Source: Candidatus Omnitrophica bacterium CG11_big_fil_rev_8_21_14_0_20_64_10 (GTDB lineage Bacteria; Omnitrophota; Gorgyraeia; 1-14-0-20-64-10). From it: a stretch of 39,497 bases of DNA. A program made the translations under genes and the position numbers. The stretch spans positions 16,777 to 56,273 of the forward strand of contig PCVW01000003.1 in NCBI GenBank assembly GCA_002787095.1. The letters are read 5' to 3'. The notes below the pieces were generated by a model, which had not been told where the DNA came from, did not search any database, and was given only the letters and a program-made list of their open reading frames with translations. The number at the start of each line of letters is the position of its first letter. Within the stretch, counting starts at the first letter, position 1. Shown piece after piece: positions 1 through 8,012 of this stretch.

Positions 1-1051
<1,051 letters not shown>

Positions 1052-1059
1052 TCCCCGGC

Positions 1060-1088
1060 TTGTCTGGAGCACTTTTTAGCTGTATAAT
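1060..1088 (+). promoter_or_regulatory. Sigma-70-type promoter for the split initiator tRNA
   Basis: TTGTCT (1060-1065), a 17-nt spacer, then a perfect TATAAT (1083-1088). The predicted start near 1095 is five bases before the tRNA 5' end. This is one of the best promoter matches in the window, as expected for a stable RNA gene. Confidence 0.8.
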
Positions 1089-1133
1089 GTCACCACAATT
1101 GCGGGGTGGAGCAGTCCGGTAGCTCGCCAGGCT

Positions 1134-1802
1134 TGGAAATGGATACCAAGCTCAAAGCAGATATCGCAGAATCAGCTGTTGTCACGGAGCTTCTAAAGCG
1201 CGGATTCCGGGTACTCAGGCCGGTCGGTGATCGGCTTCCGTATGATCTGGCTCTGGATCTCCAAAGTAGGCTCTGCCGCATTCAGGTGAAGTCGGCTTGG
1301 TTCGATCGGTCGAGCGGCTCGTATGCCGTGGACGCCCGCCGGACCAAAACCAATCGCCGGGCGATGCGCAGAGCGAAGTATGACGATGGTGATTTTGATT
1401 TTGCGGTGATTTATCTCGATGACCGCCGGGTTTTTTATGCGATGCCGGCCGCCGTATTTAACGCTTACGGAAGCACGGTCGGCATTGTCGAGGACGAGAA
1501 GCGGCAGCGCAAGCCTCGTTCGGCGGAATATCGGGAGCGCTGGGACTTGGTATCCCACTGGGCCGCTCAGTCGGTAACGGCTGAGGCAATACCCGTCAAA
1601 TTCGGGGAAGCCTTTCCCGGTTCTCAGAAGGAGCCGGTTGGCAATCCCGAGCCAAACCTTGTGCCGGTGGTTGGTGCAGGGGAGGTGTAGAGACTAGACG
1701 GCGGGCATCCATGGAAGCATGTGGATGAAGGGATAGTCCAGACCACAAATTCGTTCGTTGGATGATGTCGGCGGGCGGAGCAGCGAAAGCTGTGGTGGTA
1801 TG
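1134..1802 (+). mobile_element. Group I intron in tRNA-fMet
   Basis: A 669-nt intron. The upstream exon ends in U33 and the intron ends in G (1802), as group I splicing requires. Conserved core elements are present in order: P AATTCGGGGAAGCC (1599-1612), Q AATCCCGAGCC (1643-1653), R containing GACTAGACGG (1692-1701), and S AAGGGATAGTCC (1728-1739). P4 forms between TCGGG (1602-1606) and CCCGA (1646-1650), P7 between ACTA and TAGT, and a P8-like hairpin (CATCC/GGATG) lies between R and S. A GAAA-capped CAGC/GCTG hairpin (1781-1792) lies in the P9 region. The core closely resembles the tRNA introns of cyanobacteria. At the 5' splice site GCTTGG (1131-1136) can pair with CCAAGC (1146-1151), a P1-like stem, but this puts A rather than G opposite U33. 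Confidence 0.9.
1139..1690 (+). CDS. Intron-encoded PD-(D/E)xK homing endonuclease (I-Ssp6803I-like)
   Basis: From the ATG five bases inside the intron this gives 183 residues; the same frame is open further upstream, but that part lies in tRNA exon 1. Expected role: cutting intronless tRNA-fMet genes so that the intron is copied in. The nuclease residues are Glu11, Asp36 (in LPYDLALD), Gln49 and Lys51 (in RIQVKS). This E-D-Q-K set, even in numbering, matches what I recall of I-Ssp6803I from the Synechocystis tRNA-fMet intron, a protein of about 150 residues. Here the frame continues about 33 residues further, and those codons are also the P, Q and start of R of the ribozyme. The stop TAG (1688-1690) falls in R. 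The start codon lies in the loop of the P1-like hairpin, and no strong ribosome site precedes it. Confidence 0.85.
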   Translation: MDTKLKADIAESAVVTELLKRGFRVLRPVGDRLPYDLALDLQSRLCRIQVKSAWFDRSSGSYAVDARRTKTNRRAMRRAKYDDGDFDFAVIYLDDRRVFYAMPAAVFNAYGSTVGIVEDEKRQRKPRSAEYRERWDLVSHWAAQSVTAEAIPVKFGEAFPGSQKEPVGNPEPNLVPVVGAGEV

Positions 1803-1862
1803 CATAACCTGGAGGTCCCTGGTTCAAATCCAGGCCCCGCTAGCTTTGATGATTCGTTTTCA

Positions 1863-1900
1863 GGCCGGGGCGGCTTCACCAGCCGTCCCGGCCTTTTTTT
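1863..1900 (+). terminator. Rho-independent terminator after tRNA-fMet
   Basis: A 13-bp GC-rich stem (1863-1875 with 1881-1893, one G-U pair), loop TCACC, then seven T residues (1894-1900). It lies 20 bp after the tRNA 3' end and closes this transcription unit. From 1901 to 2099 no gene is visible. That stretch becomes AT-rich, and an imperfect inverted repeat GTTTC-AA-GAAAC (2025-2036) is the only structure seen. Confidence 0.93.
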
Positions 1901-2099
1901 GGGCGGCGGAGATCCGGGCCGCCAGCCCGACCCCCGCGCCGTTTTGACCGCCTGCCGTTGCCTGGGATCCTTTGGAAGCTCCGTTTTTTGGAGCGGCTGA
2001 CAAATTTCTTACAACCCGTTCAAAGTTTCAAGAAACGGTTTTGGTGCTTTTGATGTGGAAAAGAAAAGTGTCGGTAATTCGTTCTGTGAGCGGAGGATC

Positions 2100-5000
2100 A
2101 TGAAGAGCAGGCATTTTCAAAAATGGCTTCGTTGCGCCATTGCTGAGATGCTGGCGCTGGCCCTTCTTTTTCCCTCTCCCGCTTTTTCTCTCCGCGCGCA
2201 AACCATTGATCAGAGCGCCGGCTTGGAGGATCTGCAGCAAGCGCTTCAAAATCCACTCCCGGCCCGGTGGGGAAGCGGTCCGCTGGCCGGACTGGAAAGC
2301 TCGGATTCACCTCCTGGCGACGATGATTCCCGGCGTCGGACTCAGACGGGCCATCCGGACCCCGGCTCCGCGAGGGGCTCGAGCGATTTCAGCGGCGTTG
2401 TGAGGGAACGGGCGGGCGAGAGGGGTCTCACCGCCCAAGCCAGCCGCCGCGGTCTTCGATTGGGTCGGGAGACGGGACTGCAGACGACCGCCCCCCGCCC
2501 GCCCGTTTCGATCCCGACGGCCGTTTTCAACGATGCCGCTTCCGGCTGGGCCGATCGGGCCGCCGCTTGGCTGGCCGAGACGCTGGAAAAGGCGGGATTT
2601 CTTTCCCCCAAGATGCGGCAGAGGTTCCATGATTTCCGACGCGTGCTTGGTCTTGAAATCCTTGAGTCCCGCTATGAGTACACGGGAGACGGTTTCGGCG
2701 ATCAGGATCTTCTCGCGGCCGATTTTGGGGCGGCCGACCATGCGGTTCTCCCGCAGGGCCCGCAGCAGAGAGGCGTCGTTGGGAACCCGTCGGCCGCTCC
2801 GCTGCAGGAACGGTTTGAGCGGACGGCGCAATATCAGCAGCTTCCCACCCGGGATTACCTGTCGATCGCCACCGATTGGTACCATCCCGCGGGGGAGCCG
2901 GACCAGGTTTTTCGGTCCGAGAGTGTCTCCTACGGCTTTGCCGGGCGGGACATGAGCCATCTGCAGGTGGTCGGCCGGCGCTCCCTGTTGGCGGAATGGG
3001 ACGGCGTTTTTGGGTCGGTTCGGCCGATCTCCGCAGAGGAGATCGGATATCTCAGACAGGATGAAGACCACCCCGATCGGATCACCGGCTTCACCGGGAC
3101 CCGGATCGACCGGAACCAAACCTTCGATCTGCGGGGAGAGTATGCGTACGACGATCAGGGGCGCTATGTCCGGCTGACCGTCCATGTCCGGACCCGGGGA
3201 GCGGCGGAATTCGATCCGGCCGACGACGAGATCTCTCTCTTCGACCATGCCCAGCCGCTTCAGGTCGTCGAACGGCGGTATCTGCCCCGGACGATTGACG
3301 GGGAGCGGGTTCCGGCCGCCCGATTGATCGGCGACGATCCGGCCCGTCCGGATCACCCGCCGACCGAAGAGATCACTTCCGAGATTCCGTCGGCGGAGGC
3401 CCGAGAACACCCGAACCGGCGGATTATGGTCGAAAGAGTCCGAAACCGTTTCGACTCCCATGGGAACCTGGTCGGCCAGGAGACCGAGTCGTTCGCGAAC
3501 CGGCCGAAGCGGCGAAAGGAGGAGGGCAGGAAGGAAACCGCCCCGTCGCGGACGACATCTCCGCGGCTCCCGAGACTGGTTGATTACGATGGAAGGATGA
3601 AGCATCCGAAGTTCCGGCCGTTCAAATTTGAGGCTGGACTGAAGATTCAGACGACGGATTTCGTCCCTCTGGAAGTTTCCTTTCGGCCGGATGATCCGGA
3701 TGAGCCGGACGGGACCGGGACCGTCTCCTTCGCGGGGAGGGAGTTCGCCCGCCTGGCCCCCCGAGCGGAGGGGGAGCCGATCGTTTTGGAGGTTGACGGC
3801 CGGGAGCTCCTCCGCTTCACCCCGCCGGAGTTGGGCCGGCCTTCCGACGCGGAACTGAACGAAATCTTTTCGCCGTTGAGGGAAGATTGGATCTCGGTCT
3901 TCGGACGGAGCCCCTGGTGGAAACTGCTCAACGAGCGGGCTTTCGGTAATTTCATCTACGACATCCTCATTTCGCAGAATCTGGAAGATTTGGTCTGGCG
4001 CGTCGCGATCCAGCGGGAGGGGTGGGCCTTCTGGGCGATCGGTTTCGGAGGGGATGTGGACATCCCGGAGCCGACCGGCCCCCAGATCGATCGGGAAGCC
4101 CTCCTGACCGTTGACCAGGTTGCCGATGTGGTGCCCCTGCGTCAACTGACCCGGCGGGGTTCCGCATACGATGAGCATGGGATTCATGTGGAAGAGGAGA
4201 GTCTCTTCAGATATGGTCCGGACGGGGCGGTCACCAGCCGGCGGAAACAGGTCTTGTTTTCTCGAGCCGGCGATCTGAGCGCCCCGTCGGAGCCGGCCTT
4301 CTACGAGAAGGTCGTGATTTCCCGCGACTCGAGGGATCTTTATGGACGGGTGATCGGCTTCAGGGGCTACCGCGTTCTGCCGGACGGAGAGACCCAAATC
4401 AGTTTGTCCGGTGAATTCTTCTACGATCAGGCAGGGCAGCCGATCGGCCGGGTTCTCCACCTCTCGACTCCCCATTCGCCCCAGGGGGACCCGTACCTGC
4501 ATGACGAGGTGACATTGGTGCGGGAATTGCCGGATGGTTCGGCCCGCAGGGAGGTTTACCGAAGCCGGACGATCGACGGAGAGCATTGGAATCCCTACGC
4601 CTTGATCGCCACCGGTCAGCTCCCTGCGAGCGTGATCACCTCCGATTTCTTCCACGATCCGAGGGAGCCGGTTGTTCAGGTGCGGACCCAGGAAGTTGAC
4701 TTCGAGTTCGACGAAGCGGGCAACCTTCTGGCCGATCGGAGCAGCCGGGTCGTGATCCGTAATGTCGTCGTCGATCCCGACCGAAATCGGCTCGGCCTCT
4801 GGCGGGCGGACGGTGATTTGGGGGAGATGCTGGCCGCCTCTCCGGTGGTGCAGGCTCGATCGGTCTCCGAAGAGACATTCGCTTCCTCGATCCCTTCTTC
4901 CTCCGCCGGCCGGCCGGCGCTCAGCCCCACCTCTCCGCTTTGGGCGACCGCTGTTGACGGTGCGTTTCATGTCGAGCCGGTCGCGGATGACCTGCATCCT

Positions 5001-5699
5001 CGCCACACCGATCAAAGACTTGGATTGCGCGCAGGATCTGCACCGGCCACCGCCCCTGTTTTGGCTTCGGCAGCCGATTCCGAAAACTCGCCGGCTGTTG
5101 CTCGGCAGCCCCAGCCGGCGGCGGAGTCGGTCGCCACTTCTTTGGACGCGGCCGAGACGGCCGCGGAGCGGGATCGGTTGGAGGCCGCGATTCAACGGGG
5201 GGTCGCCGCTTTGGCCAACCGGTTGGGCAGTCAGATCCGACAGGAAACCTTCGTCGCCCTCAGTCCTCACCTGTTGGATTCCTTTGGGTCGGTGGTGGTG
5301 GAGGCGGCCGATCGCTTGAAGCGGGAGCGGCCCGAGATCCCGCCGTTCCTCATCTTGATTGGGGCGGGAGCGGCCCGGTACGAAAACCACGCCTCGGTTC
5401 TGGTGACCGCTTCGAACCCGCAGGCGGTGGCGGCGGCCATGCGGGAGTTCGGTTTCTCCGGCCGGCTGGTGGTGTTGGCTTCCCGGAGTTCCCTTTATGA
5501 CTCGGAAGTGACTGCTTTCCAGGTCGCCTTTGGAACCACCGTCCAAATGGATTTGGAGATTCACAGGATCGACACCATCACCGAGTTGTTCCAACGGGTT
5601 TTCCAGGGGCTCAGCCCGGCCTCGGACGCGACGGGTCTTCACGAGACGGTGGCGGAGTTGCAGGCCAACATCCAGCGGCTGTATCAGCTGGGTGTTTAA
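2100..5699 (+). CDS. Large secreted protein with duplicated YD-like repeats
   Basis: I do not recognise the family. The ATG at 2100 is preceded by GGAGG at good spacing; an in-frame ATG 45 bp earlier has no such site. It gives 1199 residues. A signal peptide is clear (RHFQKW, hydrophobic ALALLFPSPAFS, then LRAQ). Two regions, about residues 303-465 and 737-888, share the same order of motifs: an ITGF/VIGF..G segment, a YDxxG motif, RTIDGE, ITS(E/D), then FDxxGNL. This indicates an internal duplication of YD-type units. A Pro/Ser/Ala-rich linker (about 930-1020) leads to a C-terminal domain of about 180 residues that looks Rossmann-like (FLILIGAGAARYENHASVLV, then GRLVVLASR). It probably acts in the periplasm or outside the cell. 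No partner gene is obvious. Confidence 0.8.
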   Translation: MKSRHFQKWLRCAIAEMLALALLFPSPAFSLRAQTIDQSAGLEDLQQALQNPLPARWGSGPLAGLESSDSPPGDDDSRRRTQTGHPDPGSARGSSDFSGVVRERAGERGLTAQASRRGLRLGRETGLQTTAPRPPVSIPTAVFNDAASGWADRAAAWLAETLEKAGFLSPKMRQRFHDFRRVLGLEILESRYEYTGDGFGDQDLLAADFGAADHAVLPQGPQQRGVVGNPSAAPLQERFERTAQYQQLPTRDYLSIATDWYHPAGEPDQVFRSESVSYGFAGRDMSHLQVVGRRSLLAEWDGVFGSVRPISAEEIGYLRQDEDHPDRITGFTGTRIDRNQTFDLRGEYAYDDQGRYVRLTVHVRTRGAAEFDPADDEISLFDHAQPLQVVERRYLPRTIDGERVPAARLIGDDPARPDHPPTEEITSEIPSAEAREHPNRRIMVERVRNRFDSHGNLVGQETESFANRPKRRKEEGRKETAPSRTTSPRLPRLVDYDGRMKHPKFRPFKFEAGLKIQTTDFVPLEVSFRPDDPDEPDGTGTVSFAGREFARLAPRAEGEPIVLEVDGRELLRFTPPELGRPSDAELNEIFSPLREDWISVFGRSPWWKLLNERAFGNFIYDILISQNLEDLVWRVAIQREGWAFWAIGFGGDVDIPEPTGPQIDREALLTVDQVADVVPLRQLTRRGSAYDEHGIHVEEESLFRYGPDGAVTSRRKQVLFSRAGDLSAPSEPAFYEKVVISRDSRDLYGRVIGFRGYRVLPDGETQISLSGEFFYDQAGQPIGRVLHLSTPHSPQGDPYLHDEVTLVRELPDGSARREVYRSRTIDGEHWNPYALIATGQLPASVITSDFFHDPREPVVQVRTQEVDFEFDEAGNLLADRSSRVVIRNVVVDPDRNRLGLWRADGDLGEMLAASPVVQARSVSEETFASSIPSSSAGRPALSPTSPLWATAVDGAFHVEPVADDLHPRHTDQRLGLRAGSAPATAPVLASAADSENSPAVARQPQPAAESVATSLDAAETAAERDRLEAAIQRGVAALANRLGSQIRQETFVALSPHLLDSFGSVVVEAADRLKRERPEIPPFLILIGAGAARYENHASVLVTASNPQAVAAAMREFGFSGRLVVLASRSSLYDSEVTAFQVAFGTTVQMDLEIHRIDTITELFQRVFQGLSPASDATGLHETVAELQANIQRLYQLGV

Positions 5700-5738
5700 A
5701 CGCTCGGCGCATGGCGGTTTTAAGATAAGATAATCGTC

Positions 5739-6293
5739 ATGAAGCTGACCATCATGCGTCACGCGATTGCTGCTCCCCGCGGGATGCCGGGGCAGGGCCG
5801 GGATGCCGACCGCCCGTTGACCGAAGAGGGGATCGAGCAGGCTCGGGAGGTGGCCCGGGGGCTCGAGCGGCTCAAGCTGGATTTCGATCTGATCCTGACC
5901 AGTCCCTACCGGCGGGCGGCCCAGACCGCGGAGCTGGCGGCCCACGAACTGGACATTGAGTTGGAGGTCCGCCCCTGGGAGGCTCTGGAGCCGCAGGTTT
6001 CCCCGGCGGAAACCTCCAAAGGGCTTAAGAAGTTCGCCGGCAAGGAGCGGCTGCTGCTGGTGGGGCATGAGCCCCATCTGAGCGGATGGATCGCCGAGTT
6101 GACCGCCTCCCCGGGCGGGGTGGACTGCGTCATGAAGAAGGGGGGGGTCGCCTGCGTGACGATCGATCAGGTGCCGCCCCAGACGGGAAGCGGGTCCCTC
6201 CGCTGGCTGATGACGCCGAAACAGTTGGCCTTGATCGGCAAGTCCGGCGGGAAGAAGAAAGCAGCCCTCGCGGATGACCCTGGGGATCATTGA
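5739..6293 (+). CDS. sixA: SixA-like histidine phosphatase
   Basis: A 184-residue member of the histidine phosphatase superfamily. The catalytic MRHA (Arg7, His8) is at the N-terminus, SPYRRAAQTAE lies near residue 52, and the second histidine motif LLVGHEPHL lies near residue 107. The family removes phosphate from phosphohistidine or small phosphate esters. It begins an operon: its last 20 bp overlap the next gene, a Ppx/GppA phosphatase. SixA-like and Ppx genes are often neighbours in polyphosphate loci. A PTS relay is also encoded in the window, so a phosphohistidine substrate remains possible. A GATAAT sequence lies 5 bp before the ATG. Confidence 0.87.
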   Translation: MKLTIMRHAIAAPRGMPGQGRDADRPLTEEGIEQAREVARGLERLKLDFDLILTSPYRRAAQTAELAAHELDIELEVRPWEALEPQVSPAETSKGLKKFAGKERLLLVGHEPHLSGWIAELTASPGGVDCVMKKGGVACVTIDQVPPQTGSGSLRWLMTPKQLALIGKSGGKKKAALADDPGDH

Positions 6294-7320
6294 CGTCGGG
6301 ACCAACTCGATCCACCTGTTGATCGGGGTGGTCACCCTCCAGGGGGGGTTCCATGTGATCCTGAAGGAGCGGGACATGACCCGTCTGGGGGAGGGGGGAC
6401 TGCGGCGGGGGATGTTGACCCGGGCGGCGATGGACCGGGCGATCCGGATCCTCAAGCGGTATGCTTCGACGCTGCGGCACTCCGGCGTGGATCATGTGGA
6501 AGCGGTCGCGACGAGCGCGGCGCGGGGGGCCAGGAATGGGCGGACCTTCGTCCGGCGGGTCCGGGAGCGGACGAAGATCCCGCTCAGGGTCATCACTGGG
6601 CGGGAGGAGGCCCGGCTGACCTACCTGGGGATCTACCAGGCCCATAATTTTCGGCACCCGGTCAGCATCGTCACCTTTGGGGGCGGTTCGGCCCAGGTGA
6701 TCTGCGGCAGCGGCTTCAAGATGGGGTACGCGGCCAGCGTCCCGCTGGGGGGAGCGCGGCTGAAGCAGATGTTCTTTCAGAATGATCCGCCCCTGCCGGA
6801 GGAGGTGGTGGCGCTGCAGCGACATGTGCAGAGGGTTTGGCGCCCGGTCGTCAAGGAGGCTCGGCGGCACCGTTGGGCGCAGGCCTTCGGGGCCTCCGCG
6901 ACGGTTGGGCAGGTGATGCTGGCGGCCCGTGTGCGGGCAGGCAAGCGGTTGCCGAACGCCCCGGAGGAGCTGTCGATCACGCAGCCGCAATTGAAGAAGC
7001 TGATCGACTGGCTCTGTCATGCCGACGCCCGGGCCCGGATCCAGGAAGCGGAGCTGGATCCCCGGCGGGAGGATTTGGTGCTGGGGGTCGCGATCGCGCT
7101 TCAGGCCTGGATGACCGGCTGCGGGATCCGGACGCTGCGGTTCACTCCCGGCTCGATCCGGGAGGGGTTGGTCGTCGATTTTCTGATCCGTCATTATGAG
7201 AGGAGGATCCGGAAGGTGGAGAACCCGCTGATGCAGCTTTTGGCGATGCAGGAACTGGACGGGATGCGCCTCTCGGTGCGGCGCGGGAGACCGGTCCGGG
7301 TGGTCCGGCGTCTCCGATGA
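6274..7320 (+). CDS. ppx: Ppx/GppA family phosphatase
   Basis: A 348-residue exopolyphosphatase/guanosine pentaphosphatase of the short type. The actin-like nucleotide fold signatures are visible: IIDVGTNSIHLLI at the N-terminus, EAVATSAARGARN near residue 74, ITGREEARLTYLG near 109, and FGGGSAQVI near 132. The last replaces the common D-GGGS-E form, with Phe in place of the usual Asp and Gln in place of Glu. The family hydrolyses terminal phosphates of polyphosphate or pppGpp. It overlaps sixA upstream and shares ATGA with the kinase gene downstream. Which of the two substrates is used cannot be told. Confidence 0.88.
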   Translation: MTLGIIDVGTNSIHLLIGVVTLQGGFHVILKERDMTRLGEGGLRRGMLTRAAMDRAIRILKRYASTLRHSGVDHVEAVATSAARGARNGRTFVRRVRERTKIPLRVITGREEARLTYLGIYQAHNFRHPVSIVTFGGGSAQVICGSGFKMGYAASVPLGGARLKQMFFQNDPPLPEEVVALQRHVQRVWRPVVKEARRHRWAQAFGASATVGQVMLAARVRAGKRLPNAPEELSITQPQLKKLIDWLCHADARARIQEAELDPRREDLVLGVAIALQAWMTGCGIRTLRFTPGSIREGLVVDFLIRHYERRIRKVENPLMQLLAMQELDGMRLSVRRGRPVRVVRRLR

Positions 7321-8012
7321 GCGACATGTCGGCCGCCAAGCACCCCTACCCGGGCCGGTTGGTCATCGTTGAGGGGATCGACGGCTCCGGCAAGAGCACA
7401 CAGTTGCAGCTGCTGCACAAATGGCTCATCTCGGAGGGGTACACGGTCTTCTTCACCGAGTGGAACTCCTCGAAGCTGGTGCGGGAGACGACCAAGCAGG
7501 GGAAGAAGAACAAAACGCTGACTCCGCTGACCTTCAGCTTGATCCACGCGACCGACTTCGCAGACCGCCTCTTCTACCAGATCATCCCGCCGCTCAAGGC
7601 CGGGATGATCGTTCTGGCCGACCGGTACTTCTACACCGCCTTCGCCCGGGATGTGGCCCGCGGCTGTCCCAGGCCCTGGGTCCGGAAAGTGTACGAGTTC
7701 GCGGTCCGGCCGGACATCGCCTTCTACTTCAAAGTGCCGGTGGATGTGTCGCTGGGACGGATCCTCTCGGGCCGGTCGAAGATCAAGTACTACGAGGCGG
7801 GGATGGACATGAACATGAGCAGTGATGTGGTCGAGAGCTTCAGCAAGTTCCAGGGGAGGATTCTGGAGGAGTACGACAAAGTCGTCGAGGAGTGCGGTCT
7901 GGTGGTGATGGACGCGACCGCCGAGATCGACGAGCAGCAGGAGGCGGTCCGGGAAGTGGTCGGCAAGATGCTGGCCGATTACCGGCCGGGGGTGCGCAAT
8001 GCCCAAGCCTAA
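7317..8012 (+). CDS. Thymidylate-kinase-like P-loop kinase, copy 1
   Basis: 231 residues. The canonical Walker A is GIDGSGKST (Lys26). ATDFADRL and VLADRYFYTAFARD follow, in the place of the DRY motif of dTMP kinases. The usual SSLAYQG after DRY is replaced by TAFARDVARG, so the nucleoside site differs from standard Tmk. A conserved KYYEAGMDMN block follows where the LID would be. It overlaps ppx by ATGA and the paralogous next gene by 14 bp. Assignment as housekeeping dTMP kinase is doubtful: the operon context (phosphatases, paired kinases) suggests another phosphate-transfer role. The fold call is firm, the substrate unknown. Confidence 0.82.
   Translation: MSDMSAAKHPYPGRLVIVEGIDGSGKSTQLQLLHKWLISEGYTVFFTEWNSSKLVRETTKQGKKNKTLTPLTFSLIHATDFADRLFYQIIPPLKAGMIVLADRYFYTAFARDVARGCPRPWVRKVYEFAVRPDIAFYFKVPVDVSLGRILSGRSKIKYYEAGMDMNMSSDVVESFSKFQGRILEEYDKVVEECGLVVMDATAEIDEQQEAVREVVGKMLADYRPGVRNAQA

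Larger units (their letters stand above)
1100..1842 (+). tRNA. Initiator tRNA-fMet (CAU), interrupted by a group I intron
   Basis: Exon 1 is 1100-1133 and exon 2 is 1803-1842; joined they give a 74-nt tRNA with no encoded CCA. The acceptor stem pairs 1101-1106 with 1835-1840, the anticodon stem CCAGG (1127-1131) pairs with CCTGG (1808-1812), and the T stem CCTGG (1818-1822) pairs with CCAGG (1830-1834). The joined anticodon loop is CTCATAA. Initiator identity rests on the unpaired 1:72 position (U1 opposite U72) and the A11-U24 pair in the D stem. The usual three G-C pairs of initiator anticodon stems are not complete: position 29:41 is A-U. The exon junction falls between U33 and C34. Confidence 0.92.

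Noticed and set aside
1106-1138. Upstream ATG (1106) as start of the homing endonuclease
   Set aside because: It would place the first 11 codons in the tRNA exon and intron edge with no family similarity; the ATG at 1139 gives catalytic residues at the expected positions.
2307-6455. A 1382-codon open frame on the minus strand opposite the large secreted protein
   Set aside because: Its sequence is Arg/Pro/Gly-rich with no domain sense, and it runs antisense through two well-supported genes (the signal-peptide protein and sixA). GC-rich coding DNA commonly leaves the antisense frame open.
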